From Chloroflexota bacterium (GTDB taxonomy: Bacteria; Chloroflexota; Limnocylindria; Limnocylindrales; CSP1-4), in NCBI GenBank assembly GCA_021802825.1, contig JAJZRG010000007.1, positions 1 through 64,000 of the forward strand: a stretch of DNA of 64,000 bases, written 5' to 3'. A program made the position numbers and the translations under genes. Shown here piece by piece: positions 44,257 to 53,504 of this stretch. Within the stretch, counting starts at the first letter, position 1. Every line of letters begins with the position of its first letter. The notes below the pieces were generated by a model. That model made no database searches and had not been told where the DNA came from. It saw only the letters and a list, made by a program, of their open reading frames with translations.

Positions 44257-47249
44257 TGGGCATCTCGTTCGACACCCCGCTGGCGCTCCTGCTACTGGTG
44301 CCGCTCGGCCTCGCCGTCATCGGGCTCCACCGGGCGTCCCGCCGGCGCATGGGCAGGTGGCGCCGGGCCGCGACACTCGGGGCCCGCCTGCTCCTGCTGT
44401 CCCTGCTGGTGAGCGCGCTCGCCGGGCTCGCGGTCGTGGTGCCCGTGGACCGAATGGCCGTGGTGTACGTGGTTGACGTGTCTGACTCGGTCGGGACGGC
44501 GGGGCGCGAGGCTGCGCTCGCCTACATCCGAACCTCGCTCCAGACGCGTCGCGCGGGCGACCTGGCCGGGGTCGTGGCGTTCGGCGCCGACGCGCTCGTG
44601 GAGCGGCTGCCGAACGAGCTCGCGGACCTCGACCGCCTCGCCTCGACGCCCGTCCGCGACGCCACCAACATCGGTGCGGCCCTGCGCCTCGCGTCGGCGC
44701 TCTTCCCCGACGACGTCCAGAAGCGCATCGTCCTGATGTCGGACGGCAACGACACGACGGGGTCCGGCGAGACCGAGGCGTCGCTCGCGGCGGCGCGCGG
44801 TATCGAGGTCGAGACGGTCGCCATCGGGCTGGGCGGGCAGGAAGAGGCCATCGTGGAGCGGCTCACGGCGCCCTCGACGGCCCACGTCGGCGAGAAGGTC
44901 GAGCTCCGGGCCACGATCCGCTCGACGGTGGCGCAGGACGCCTCAGTCCGCCTGTTCGCGAACGGCGCGATGCTGGGGTCCAAGGCGGTGTCGCTGCCGG
45001 CGGGCGAGAGGGCCGTGACCTTCGACTTCACGGCCAAGGATGCGGGCTTCCTCCGATTCCGCGTCGTGATCGAGGTCGCTCGCGACACATTCGCCCAAAA
45101 CAACCGCGCCGACGCCAGCACCATCGTCAAGGGCCCTCCCAAGGTGCTCGTCGTCGAGGGCGACCGGGACGTCGCCGCACAGCTCGTCGCGGCGCTCCGG
45201 GCCGAGCGCCAGACCGTGGACGAGGTGTTCCCCGAGGCGCTCCCGGCCGACCTTGCCGCGCTGACCGACTACGACAGCATCGTGCTGGTGAACGTGCCCA
45301 AGCTGCGCCTGCCGGACAAGGCGATGGAGGCGCTCCAGGTCTACGTCCGCGACCTCGGACGGGGCCTGGTGACGATCGGCGGCCCGGAGACCTATGGCGC
45401 CGGCGGCCTCGCCAACACCCCGCTCGAGGAGGTGCTACCCGTTGACATGGGCGTCAAGGACAAGACCAAGCAGCCCGACACCGCCCTCGTCGTCGTCATC
45501 GACAAGTCGGGCTCGATGGACGCCTGCCACTGCAACAGCTTCGACCGCGGCGTCGGCGGTGGCATCGGCACCGCGGGCGTCAAGAAGGTGGACATCGGCA
45601 AGGAGGCGATCATCCGCGCCGCCTCGGCGCTGTCCGCATCGGATCAGCTGGGCGTCGTGGCGTTCGACGACTCGGCCCACTGGGTGGTCAAGACCGAGCC
45701 GCTGGGCGGCATCACTGACTTGCAGGGCGAGATCGGCGGCATCAAGGCCGACGGCCAGACGAACATCTACGCCGGCCTCGACCAGGCGGTCCAGTCGCTC
45801 GAGAAGACGACCGCAACCCGGCGCCACATCATCCTGCTCACCGACGGCTGGAGCTCAAGCGGGCAGTACGACAAGATCCTGGCCCAGCTCAAGGCCGACG
45901 GAATCACGCTCTCCACGGTGGGCGCTGGCGGAGGGGCGAACCCGTTCCTGGCCCAGCTCGCCGCGCGGGGCGGCGGGCGCTACTACCCGGCCGCGAACCC
46001 GGCGCAGATCCCCGACATCTTCCTCAAGGAGACCCAGCAGGTCTCGGGCCAGCAGATCGTCGAGGAACCCTTCTACCCGATCCTCACCTCGTCCTCGCCC
46101 ATCCTCCGGGGGCTGACGGACGGCGGCTTCCCGCAGCTGCTGGGTTACGACGGCACGACCGCCAAGGCGGCCGCCCAGACCGTGCTCGTCACCGCGCGGG
46201 ACGACCCGCTCCTCGCCCAGTGGCAGTACGGCCTGGGGCGCGCCGTGGCGTGGACCTCGGACGCCAGCGGCAAATGGGCGAAGGGCTGGGTCGGCTGGAG
46301 CGGGTTCTCGCGCTTCTTCAGCCAGCTCGTGGGCTGGACGTTCCCGGGCGAGGAGTCCGGCGGGATCGAGGCGTCGTTCGAGGAGCGCGGCGGCCACGAG
46401 TACCTCCGGGTCGAGAGCACCGCCAGCGACGGCTCCCCTCGCGACTTCTACTCGACGTCCGTCGCCCTGGTCGGACCCGACCTCGCGCCCGCGATGGTGT
46501 CGCTGAGCCAGGCTGCGCCGGGCGTGTACGAGGCGCCGCTGGCGTCGCTGCCGTCGGGCGCGTACGCCCTGCGGGTGACGCAGACCAAGCCCGGGGCCCC
46601 ATCGCTCGGGCGGACACTGGGCCTCGTCGCCCCGACCGCGGCGGAGTATCGCCTGCTCGGGACGAACGAGCCGCTGATGGCCGCGATCCGCGCGGCGACG
46701 GGCGGGCGCGAGCTTGCGGGGCCGGCGGACGCCTGGGCCCACGACCTTTCCCTCACGAACCGCTCGACACCGCTGTTGCCCTGGCTTCTGGCGCTGGCGC
46801 TGTTGCTGTGGCCGATTGACGTGGGCCTCCGGCGCGTCTCCGCTGGCCGGCGGGAGCTGGCTGACGCGCGCGGCTGGCTAGCCGAGCGCCTCCCGGGGCG
46901 CCGCATCGCCGCGCGATCGAAGCCGGTCGAGGCGATGCTCGCCGCGCGGGGGCGCTCCGCCGAGGCGCGGGCAGCGATCGTCCGCCAGGCGGCCGAGGGT
47001 CGCCAGCCGCCGGCCGGGCAGGACGCCGGCGAGCCCACCGCGTCGAGGCCACGACCGACGGCTGTCCCGGCGGGACCGGCTGGCCCGGCGGTCCCGGCGC
47101 GCCCGAGAGGGCCAGGCGTGGGCGGGTCGGGATCGACCCCCCGGGCACCCGACGGGCCCACGCCGCCGCCCTCGGTCGCCGAACCCCCGACGACGGACGA
47201 CACCCTCGCCCGCCTGCATCAGGCCAAACGGCGGACGCGGAGCGGCTAG
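44256..47249 (+). CDS. Large membrane protein with two VWA domains and a GATase-like domain
   Basis: A 997-residue protein. Two helices at the N-terminus precede a first VWA domain with a partly changed metal site (DVSDSV at about 72). An immunoglobulin-like segment follows, then a glutamine-amidotransferase-like domain (VLVVEGDRD...LVTIGGPETYGAGG) and a second VWA domain with a full D-K-S-G-S site at about 410. A helix near 850 (LLPWLLALALLLWPIDVGL) and a Pro/Ala-rich tail end the protein. TGATG joins it to the BatA-like gene. It closes the eight-gene unit. Confidence 0.87.
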   Translation: MGISFDTPLALLLLVPLGLAVIGLHRASRRRMGRWRRAATLGARLLLLSLLVSALAGLAVVVPVDRMAVVYVVDVSDSVGTAGREAALAYIRTSLQTRRAGDLAGVVAFGADALVERLPNELADLDRLASTPVRDATNIGAALRLASALFPDDVQKRIVLMSDGNDTTGSGETEASLAAARGIEVETVAIGLGGQEEAIVERLTAPSTAHVGEKVELRATIRSTVAQDASVRLFANGAMLGSKAVSLPAGERAVTFDFTAKDAGFLRFRVVIEVARDTFAQNNRADASTIVKGPPKVLVVEGDRDVAAQLVAALRAERQTVDEVFPEALPADLAALTDYDSIVLVNVPKLRLPDKAMEALQVYVRDLGRGLVTIGGPETYGAGGLANTPLEEVLPVDMGVKDKTKQPDTALVVVIDKSGSMDACHCNSFDRGVGGGIGTAGVKKVDIGKEAIIRAASALSASDQLGVVAFDDSAHWVVKTEPLGGITDLQGEIGGIKADGQTNIYAGLDQAVQSLEKTTATRRHIILLTDGWSSSGQYDKILAQLKADGITLSTVGAGGGANPFLAQLAARGGGRYYPAANPAQIPDIFLKETQQVSGQQIVEEPFYPILTSSSPILRGLTDGGFPQLLGYDGTTAKAAAQTVLVTARDDPLLAQWQYGLGRAVAWTSDASGKWAKGWVGWSGFSRFFSQLVGWTFPGEESGGIEASFEERGGHEYLRVESTASDGSPRDFYSTSVALVGPDLAPAMVSLSQAAPGVYEAPLASLPSGAYALRVTQTKPGAPSLGRTLGLVAPTAAEYRLLGTNEPLMAAIRAATGGRELAGPADAWAHDLSLTNRSTPLLPWLLALALLLWPIDVGLRRVSAGRRELADARGWLAERLPGRRIAARSKPVEAMLAARGRSAEARAAIVRQAAEGRQPPAGQDAGEPTASRPRPTAVPAGPAGPAVPARPRGPGVGGSGSTPRAPDGPTPPPSVAEPPTTDDTLARLHQAKRRTRSG

Positions 47250-47516
47250 TCGTGCAGCGGGTAGTCACCGGGCGCCTGGACGGGGACAGGTTCGTCGTCC
47301 TCCGATAGGCGGCCATCCGAGGCGAGGCCCGGCCTAGGTGCTCGGCCCAGCCTCGCGATTCCGGCAATCCACCCTGCGTGGGTACGGTCCTGTCCCGGGT
47401 ACGCGCCAGACCCCACCTGACCGCACCGGATCCACCGGTATCGCGGGTCCGGTCACAGGGTCAGGGATGACGACCGGGCGGTCGAAGCGGTGCGCGGACG
47501 CGCCGATGCTCTGGAC

Positions 47517-47834
47517 ATGGAATCGATCCGCCGCCGCCGTGCCATCTCGACCACCCTCGGCCTCCTGCTCGCCTTCGGGTCCGTGGGTGTCGCCTCGGTC
47601 GCCGCCGTCGGCAGCCTCACCGCGCAGCACCGCGCCACGCACGCGCTGCCCGCAGCCAGCCCCGCCGCGAGGGTGGCCGCGAGCGCGGCCGGGCACCGCG
47701 TTGCCAGGCTGGCGCACAGGTCTGGCCTGCGGCGTGTCGAAAGCGCTGGGCTGCCCGGCCCCGGTGTGCCGACGGCCTGCGGCGAGGCAGCCGGCGGCGT
47801 GCAGCCGGCGGCGTGCTGCCCCAGTTCCTGCTAG
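47517..47834 (+). CDS. Doubtful small exported protein
   Basis: A 105-codon frame starting MESIRRRRAISTTLGLLLAF, which looks like a signal or membrane anchor, followed by Ala/Pro-rich sequence and a Cys-rich end (ACGEAAGGVQPAACCPSSC). It has no good ribosome-binding site and resembles nothing I know. It is the only candidate gene in the 597-bp stretch 47250-47846. Confidence 0.3.
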   Translation: MESIRRRRAISTTLGLLLAFGSVGVASVAAVGSLTAQHRATHALPAASPAARVAASAAGHRVARLAHRSGLRRVESAGLPGPGVPTACGEAAGGVQPAACCPSSC

Positions 47835-47846
47835 CCTCCTCGCCGC

Positions 47847-48500
47847 ATGCCTGACGCCGCGTCCTCCACCGCCGAGCCCGCCCTGCGCCGGGCGATCCTG
47901 GTCCACCTGCGTCGCCACGGCGCGGGCTCGCCCGACGCGATCGCGGCCTCGCTTGGCGCCAGCCGCAGTGGCATCGCGCAGCAGCTTCGGGCGCTCGAGG
48001 CCGCCGGCCTCGTCTCGCGGGCCGCGGTTCGCCACGGTGTGGGCCGGCCGCGCCACCTCTACGACGTGACCGAGGACGCCCAGGGCCTCTTCCCGTCGAA
48101 CTACGAGGGACTCGCGAGCGGACTGATCGCGGCGATCGTCCAGCTCGGCGGCGATCAGCTGCTCGACGACGTGATGGCGGCACGCAGCCGGCAGGCGGGG
48201 GCCAGACTCCGCGACGGCCTTGCGGCTGTGCTGCCCCCCGACGCCCCGCTGGCCGATCGCGTCCGCGAGCTGGCCCGCCTCCAGGACGGCCAGGGCTACC
48301 TCGCCGAGGCCGAGGTCGAGGACGGGGCGATCCGTCTCGTCCAGCACAACTGCGCGGTGCACGAGATCGCGAAGGCGAACGGGTCAGCCTGCCGGGCGGA
48401 GCTCGCGATGTTCCGCGACCTGCTGGGCCCAGGCGTCGAGCGCGAGCGCCACATCCTCGCCGGCGACCGCTGCTGCACCTACCGGGTCCCGCAGGACTGA
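47847..48500 (+). CDS. SufR-like winged-helix Fe-S regulator
   Basis: A 217-residue regulator. Residues 15-75 are an ArsR/DeoR-type winged helix (DAIAASLGASRSGIAQQLRAL). The C-terminal domain carries C169-x12-C182, matching the first pair of the SufR Fe-S signature, but the next cysteines are a C209-C210 pair after 26 residues. The middle cysteine expected 13 residues after C182 is absent. It probably senses Fe-S or redox state. No suf genes are in the window. TAGCCT at 47832-47837 lies nine bases before the ATG, suggesting a leaderless message. Confidence 0.75.
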   Translation: MPDAASSTAEPALRRAILVHLRRHGAGSPDAIAASLGASRSGIAQQLRALEAAGLVSRAAVRHGVGRPRHLYDVTEDAQGLFPSNYEGLASGLIAAIVQLGGDQLLDDVMAARSRQAGARLRDGLAAVLPPDAPLADRVRELARLQDGQGYLAEAEVEDGAIRLVQHNCAVHEIAKANGSACRAELAMFRDLLGPGVERERHILAGDRCCTYRVPQD

Positions 48501-48558
48501 CCCGCGGGACGACCCAGCAGCCCGCCGCGGGCCCGGGCACGATGGCCCAGCTGCAGCG

Positions 48559-49614
48559 CTACGCCTCCTCGCGCTCGACGACCTGGCGCCGCGCCGGCTC
48601 GCGCGACGGGAGCGGCACGTCCGAGACATTGGGCACGAACGAGGCCGCGAGCGACGTCGCGGCCGACTGCAGCTGCTCCTCGAGCGATAGGATGCCCAGG
48701 CGCCCCAGCGTGGCCAGCTCGTCGCGGATGTACGTCTTGAGCATCTCGGGGCCGTCGGTGGAGATCGCGTACCGCACCCCGTTGCGCCGGAACTGGTCGA
48801 AGATCCAGCGGAACTCTTCCCAGCCCGAGACGACCGCGGTGTTGAGGTTCGAGGTGGGGCAGATCTCGAGCACGATCCCCCGCTCCCGGAGCATCGCCAT
48901 CACGTGGGGGTCGTAGGCCGACTTCACGCCGTGGCCGATGCGGTCGGGCTCGAGCAGCTCGATGACGCGGGCCACCTCCTCGACCGGGCCTGACTCGCCG
49001 GTGTGGACGGTGATCCCCAGGCCGTACTGCCGCGCCCGGCGGAAGACCCGGCGGTAGTCGGCGACACGGAAGGTCGCGGACTCGGGCCCCGCGATGTCGA
49101 TGCCGACCACGCCGCGGTCGCGCCATGCGATGGCCTTCTCGACGAGGATCTCGTTGAGCTCGTACGGGAAGGCGCGGTCGAGGCAGAAGATGAGCCCGGG
49201 CTTGACCGGGTACTCGAGCGTGGCGCGGTCCATGCCCCGGACCGCCGCCGCGATGATGTGGTCGAGGTCCTGCTCGCCGCCCCGGTTCCGCTTCATCGGG
49301 TTGAAGCGGAGCTCCATCGTGGTGATGTTGTTCTTGCGGTAGGCGCCGCCCACCACCTCGTAGACAGCGCGCTCGACGGCGATCGGGCTCGACTGGATGA
49401 GCTCGGTCCAGTGGAACAGCTGGAGGTAGCCGTCGAAGCTCTTGGGCCGCCGGGGGTGGACCGTGATCAGGTCGCGGAACGCCCAGTAGTCGCGCGTGGG
49501 GAGCTTGATGCCCTGGGCGTGCGCGATCGACCACATGATCGACGGGGTGACCGCGGAGCCGAGGTGGCAGTGGAGCTCGGCGAGGGGGATCTTGCGGCTG
49601 ATGGTGGACGGCAT
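48559..49614 (-). CDS. add: Adenosine deaminase family protein
   Basis: A 351-residue zinc amidohydrolase that deaminates adenosine or a related purine. Metal and catalytic motifs are LHCHLGSA near the N-terminus, GIDIAGPES, the HTGE motif (zinc His and catalytic Glu) and RIGHG. The fourth motif reads S-T-D-G-P-E, whereas classic enzymes have S-x-D-D-P, so the second Asp is Gly. The substrate might therefore differ from adenosine, for example a modified nucleoside. The last 30 residues are unconserved. It is 62 bp downstream of lipA and could be cotranscribed. Confidence 0.87.
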   Translation of the reverse strand: MPSTISRKIPLAELHCHLGSAVTPSIMWSIAHAQGIKLPTRDYWAFRDLITVHPRRPKSFDGYLQLFHWTELIQSSPIAVERAVYEVVGGAYRKNNITTMELRFNPMKRNRGGEQDLDHIIAAAVRGMDRATLEYPVKPGLIFCLDRAFPYELNEILVEKAIAWRDRGVVGIDIAGPESATFRVADYRRVFRRARQYGLGITVHTGESGPVEEVARVIELLEPDRIGHGVKSAYDPHVMAMLRERGIVLEICPTSNLNTAVVSGWEEFRWIFDQFRRNGVRYAISTDGPEMLKTYIRDELATLGRLGILSLEEQLQSAATSLAASFVPNVSDVPLPSREPARRQVVEREEA

Positions 49615-49676
49615 GGCCGAAGGATAGCGGTTGGGGCGCCCGCCGCCGCGCCGTCTCTCCCTGCGGCGCGGGTCGG

Positions 49677-50723
49677 TCAGGCCGGGACGACCCTGCCCTC
49701 GGCGTCGATGACGGCCCGACGGGCCGCGGCCCGCTCCGCGGCGCCCGGGACCTGGTCTCGGGCGTGGTAGCTCGACCGGACCAGAGGGCCGCTCTCGACG
49801 TGCTTGAACCCCAGCGCGAGGCCCTCCTCGCGCATCTCGGCGAACTCGTCGGGGTGGTAGTAGCGCTCCACCGGGAGGTGCTGCGCGGTGGGCCGCAGGT
49901 ACTGGCCGATGGTGAGGATGTCGCAGTCCACGGCGCGGAGGGCCTCGAACGCCTCGGTCATCTCCTCGCGGGTCTCGCCCAGGCCCACCATCAGGCTCGA
50001 CTTGGTGAGCGCCTCGTGCCCGTACTCGCGGGCGTACGCCTTCGCCCGCTGGAGCACGCCCAGGGTGCGGTCCCAGCGCGCGCGCTTGCGCACGGGCTTC
50101 TGGAGCCGGCGCACGGTCTCGAGGTTGTGGTTGAGGATGTCCGGCCCGGCGAGCATGACCTCGCGGAGGGGCGCCTCGTCCCCGTTGAAGTCGGGGATCA
50201 GGACCTCGACGCCCATTCCCGGGCAGCGGGCGCGCAGCTCGCGGATTGTGGCGGCGAAGGCGCCGGCCCCGCCGTCGGGCAGGTCGTCGCGGGCGACGCT
50301 GGTGACCACCACGTGCTCGAGGCCCATGTACGCGATCGCCTCGGCCACGCGCCTGGGCTCGTCGTCGTCAAACCACGTCGGGCGGCCCGTCTTGACGTTG
50401 CAGAACCCGCAGGCGCGGGTGCACACGTCGCCCAGGATCATCACCGTGGCCGTGCGCTGGTCCCAGCACTCGCCGAGGTTGGGGCACATGGCCTCCTGGC
50501 AGACGGTGTTGAGGTTCAGGCCGGCCAGCGTGCGGCGCAGGTCCTGATAGGTCTCGCCGGCGGGCATTTTGGCCCGGATCCACTCGGGGTGGCGCCGGAC
50601 GCCGACCGCCGCGGCGTTCGCGGTCGCGTCGACCCCGCCCCCCATCGCGATCGTGGGCGGGAGCGCGGCGGCGTGCGCGTGGGCCGTGGGCGAGGTGTTG
50701 AGGACGGGCAGGTCTCGGTTCAT
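49677..50723 (-). CDS. lipA: Lipoyl synthase
   Basis: A 348-residue radical SAM enzyme that inserts two sulfurs into octanoyl groups to make lipoyl cofactor. The auxiliary cluster motif CQEAMCPNLGEC and the SAM cluster motif CTRACGFC are both intact, as is the C-terminal RSSYHA motif that provides a serine ligand. ATG 50723 follows the E2 stop after two bases, so the enzyme is made with the lipoyl-carrying E2. No lipB or lplA is visible here. The first 40 residues are an unconserved extension. Confidence 0.95.
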   Translation of the reverse strand: MNRDLPVLNTSPTAHAHAAALPPTIAMGGGVDATANAAAVGVRRHPEWIRAKMPAGETYQDLRRTLAGLNLNTVCQEAMCPNLGECWDQRTATVMILGDVCTRACGFCNVKTGRPTWFDDDEPRRVAEAIAYMGLEHVVVTSVARDDLPDGGAGAFAATIRELRARCPGMGVEVLIPDFNGDEAPLREVMLAGPDILNHNLETVRRLQKPVRKRARWDRTLGVLQRAKAYAREYGHEALTKSSLMVGLGETREEMTEAFEALRAVDCDILTIGQYLRPTAQHLPVERYYHPDEFAEMREEGLALGFKHVESGPLVRSSYHARDQVPGAAERAAARRAVIDAEGRVVPA

Positions 50724-50725
50724 CG

Positions 50726-52252
50726 CTAGTAGATTGCCGTATCCGGCCCCACGCCCTCGAGCCACGCCTTGATGTCGCGCAGCATCGCCGCCCCGCTCGC
50801 GCCGTCGTTCGCCCGGTGGTCGATCCCCAGCACCATGTTCATCACCGGGCGGATCGCGATCACGTCACCGTCGGGCGTGCTCACCACGACCGGGCGCTTG
50901 GTGATCGCCTCCATCGTGACGATGCCCACCTCGGGCACGTTGATGATGGGCATCACGAGGGTCGTCCCGAGGTAACCGGTGTTGTCCACCGTGAACGTGC
51001 CGCCGCCGAAGTCGTCGAGGCGCAGCTTGTTGGCGCGCGCGCGGCTGGCGAGGTCCGTGATGGCGACGTTGAGCCCGTGGATGGAGAGCTGGTCGGCGTC
51101 GCGGACGACCGGCACGATGAGCCCCTCGTCAACCGCGACCGCCACCCCGATGTTGATCCGCCGCTTGGCGAGCAGGCCCTGGTCGGTCCAGTGCGCATTG
51201 AACGTGGGGTTGCGCTTGAGCGCCTCGGCGCTGGCCTTGACCACGAACGGGACGTACGAGAGGCCGATCCCCTCCTTCGCCTGGTAGCCACGCTTCTCGC
51301 GCTCGCGCAGGGCGACGAGCCGGGTGACGTCCACCTCCATCTGGAGGTACGCGTGGGGCGCCTGGAGGGCGCGCGTCATCTGTGCCGCGATGCCCTTGCG
51401 CATCTGGCTCATGGGGACGAGCACCTCGTCGGTGCCGGGCGGGAAGGCGATGCCGTTGGCCGGTCCGCGCTGGCCGCCGGCGACCTGAGAGTCCTGAGCC
51501 GAGGCCGTGGCCTGACTGGGGGCCGAAGCGGCTGCGGCTGCGGGGACAGAGGCCGAAGCCTGGCCGGGGGCTGCGGGGGCCGAAGCCGATCCCGACGCCG
51601 CGGCGGGGGCCGTGTGGGGCGATGCCGACACCCGGCCGTTTGACGCCGCCGGGGTCGCGGGCGCCGGCGACGCCGCACCGGTGCGCATCGCCTCGACATG
51701 CGCCAGGACATCCTCGCGCGTGATCCGCCCGCCGCCACCCGTGCCGACGAGCTGCGAGGCCTCTAGGCCATGCTCTCGGAGGAGTCGGCGCACGGCCGGT
51801 GTCATTCGCGCGTTCGGGTCGCCGGACTCCCCAGCCCCGGCGGTTGCGGCGGGCGGGGCGCCCGCGACCATCGTCCGCGGCGCGCCGGCCGGGGCGGGAG
51901 TTCCCGTCTCCTGCGCGGGGGGTGTGCTGGGCGCCGCAGCGGTCTCCTTCGCCTGGGACTCCGCGCTTGGAGCTGGCGTCTCCGCCGATGCAGCGGAGCT
52001 CGCCGCACCCGCCTCGTCGGGGGTTTCGATGATCGCGATCTCGGCGTTGTTGGCAACGACGGCACCCTCGGGCGCGAGGATCTCGCGGAGCACGCCCTCG
52101 AACGGCGAGGGCACCTCGGCGTTGACCTTGTCCGTGATCACCTCGAGCAGCGGCTCGTACTTGGCCACTGCGTCGCCGGGCTGCTTGAGCCAGCGTCCGA
52201 TCGTGCCCTCAGCCACGCTCTCGCCGAGCTGGGGCATCGTCACCTTGGCCAC
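50726..52252 (-). CDS. 2-oxoacid dehydrogenase E2 (dihydrolipoyl acyltransferase)
   Basis: A 508-residue E2. The lipoyl domain (1-78) has the attachment lysine K42 in VITDKVNAEV. A Pro/Ala linker leads to the peripheral-subunit-binding domain (about 150-188, TPAVRRLLREHG). A second long Ala/Pro/Ser linker follows, and the catalytic domain (about 280-508) ends with the active-site H-R-x-x-D-G (IDHRANDGASGA). The single lipoyl domain and E1 alpha/beta partners point to a branched-chain or acetoin-type complex. Pyruvate is possible. GTG 52252 has GGAGGA eight bases upstream. Confidence 0.93.
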   Translation of the reverse strand: MAKVTMPQLGESVAEGTIGRWLKQPGDAVAKYEPLLEVITDKVNAEVPSPFEGVLREILAPEGAVVANNAEIAIIETPDEAGAASSAASAETPAPSAESQAKETAAAPSTPPAQETGTPAPAGAPRTMVAGAPPAATAGAGESGDPNARMTPAVRRLLREHGLEASQLVGTGGGGRITREDVLAHVEAMRTGAASPAPATPAASNGRVSASPHTAPAAASGSASAPAAPGQASASVPAAAAASAPSQATASAQDSQVAGGQRGPANGIAFPPGTDEVLVPMSQMRKGIAAQMTRALQAPHAYLQMEVDVTRLVALREREKRGYQAKEGIGLSYVPFVVKASAEALKRNPTFNAHWTDQGLLAKRRINIGVAVAVDEGLIVPVVRDADQLSIHGLNVAITDLASRARANKLRLDDFGGGTFTVDNTGYLGTTLVMPIINVPEVGIVTMEAITKRPVVVSTPDGDVIAIRPVMNMVLGIDHRANDGASGAAMLRDIKAWLEGVGPDTAIY

Positions 52253-52416
52253 TGGGCGGTTCCTCCGGTCCGTTCTTCGCCTGCGGGGACGCGGGCGCGC
52301 ATGAGCGGGGCCTAGTGTTGCGCATCCTGCGCCGGAGTGCCGTCGCAGGTCCATCGCGGGTCCGTCCATCCCCGGTCCATCAGGACCGCCTCCGAAAGCT
52401 ACCTCGTGCGATCGGG

Positions 52417-52634
52417 CCCGCCAGCCACGACGAGGGCCCGCGCGGCAGGCTCGATCGCCACGGTCGGCGCCGCCTACGAAGTGTGTTCGTGCAAGTCGGC
52501 CGTTCCGTGGGAAGGCCCGCCAGCCACGACGAGGGCCCGCGCGGCAGGCTCGATCGCCACGGTCGGCGCCGCCTACGAAGTGTGTTCGTGCAACTCGGCC
52601 GTTCCGTGGGAAGGCCCGCCAGCCACGATGATGG
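52417..52634. repeat. 99-bp tandem repeat, two full copies plus a partial third
   Basis: Units start at 52417, 52516 and 52615, each beginning CCCGCCAGCCACGA. The two full copies differ at one base. The period of 99 is a multiple of three and several frames stay open, but no recognisable protein is encoded. It occupies the 496-bp gap between E2 and the HTH-nuclease gene, and nothing else is seen there. Confidence 0.9.
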
Positions 52635-52748
52635 CTCGTGCAATGTGCCTGAACGGCCCCGATCCGCCCCGCCCACGAGGGACGCTCGTGTTCGGCGCCT
52701 ACCGAGCCCGTGCCAGATGCCGAAGACGATGCCAGTTCGTGGATGGGG

Positions 52749-53504
52749 CTAGCGGGGCCGGTGCTCGTGCGTGGGGCGAAGCGCTCGCGGCGCGGCGAGG
52801 CGTTTGGGCCTGACGGGTCGACGGCCGGCACGACCCTCCTTCGTAACCGGCATGTACGCGAGCCCGGCCACCGACCCTGCAGGCGTTGTAAGCCACGCGC
52901 GCAATGCACGCCCGCGCAGCGGATACGCCGTCCGGAGCACCGCATCGTGGCGTGCCGTCTGGCGTCGGGGCGTGCTCCCGTCGGGCAGCACCAGCAGCCT
53001 CGCGACCCGGACCGGCTCCCACCCGAAACGCTCCCGAACCACCCGGGCGGCGAGCCGCACCTTGACGTCGTGCCGCCGCAGCGTCTGCTCGACGGAGACG
53101 AGCTCGGTCTTGACCTCGACGACGAGCAGCGTCCTGGATGCCGCGTGCCAGGCCACGAGGTCGATCGACCCGCGCTCCCCGAACACGGCGAACGACACCT
53201 CCGGGCGCACCTCCCAGCCGAAGGCGTCGAGCCGTCGCAGGACGCCCGCGACCAGTGCCGCGTGCCCCTCGTCGAGCATTCTGTCGAGCTCCGCGCCGTG
53301 GAACAGGAGCTCGATCCGCAGCTCGCCTCCGAGCGCACCGGCAACGCGCCGAAGCGCCCGAACCGACACGTCGGCGATCCGGCCATTCTCGACCAGTGAG
53401 ACGAGGTCCTGGCTGACTGCGGCAATCTGTCCCAGATCGCGTTGCCGCCAGCCCAGCCGATGTCGGAGCGCTCGGAACCGCCGTCCCAGCGACATGTCAT
53501 CCAT
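52749..53504 (-). CDS. XRE-type HTH protein fused to a PD-(D/E)XK nuclease-like domain
   Basis: A 251-residue protein. Residues about 5-62 are an XRE/Cro helix-turn-helix (LGWRQRDLGQIAAVSQDLVS). The rest resembles a PD-(D/E)XK nuclease fold: E102, then D115 in RGSIDLVAWH, then E130-V-K132 in LLVVEVKTE, all correctly spaced. Such fusions occur in Actinobacteria and Chloroflexota but I know of no assigned role. It lies between the E2 and E1-beta genes of one complex, in the same direction, with long gaps on both sides. ATG 53504 and 53495 are both possible. Confidence 0.68.
   Translation of the reverse strand: MDDMSLGRRFRALRHRLGWRQRDLGQIAAVSQDLVSLVENGRIADVSVRALRRVAGALGGELRIELLFHGAELDRMLDEGHAALVAGVLRRLDAFGWEVRPEVSFAVFGERGSIDLVAWHAASRTLLVVEVKTELVSVEQTLRRHDVKVRLAARVVRERFGWEPVRVARLLVLPDGSTPRRQTARHDAVLRTAYPLRGRALRAWLTTPAGSVAGLAYMPVTKEGRAGRRPVRPKRLAAPRALRPTHEHRPR

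Noticed and set aside
47334..48362. A 342-codon minus-strand frame over the SufR-like gene
   Set aside because: The plus strand encodes a winged helix with a cysteine signature, and the minus frame is compositional only.
52417..52634. CRISPR array
   Set aside because: The repeats are 99 bp head to tail with no unique spacers and no cas genes nearby.
52253..53500. Upstream extension of the E2 frame reaching into the HTH-nuclease gene
   Set aside because: The lipoyl domain begins right at GTG 52252 with a good ribosome-binding site. The extension covers the 99-bp repeats and is not protein-like.
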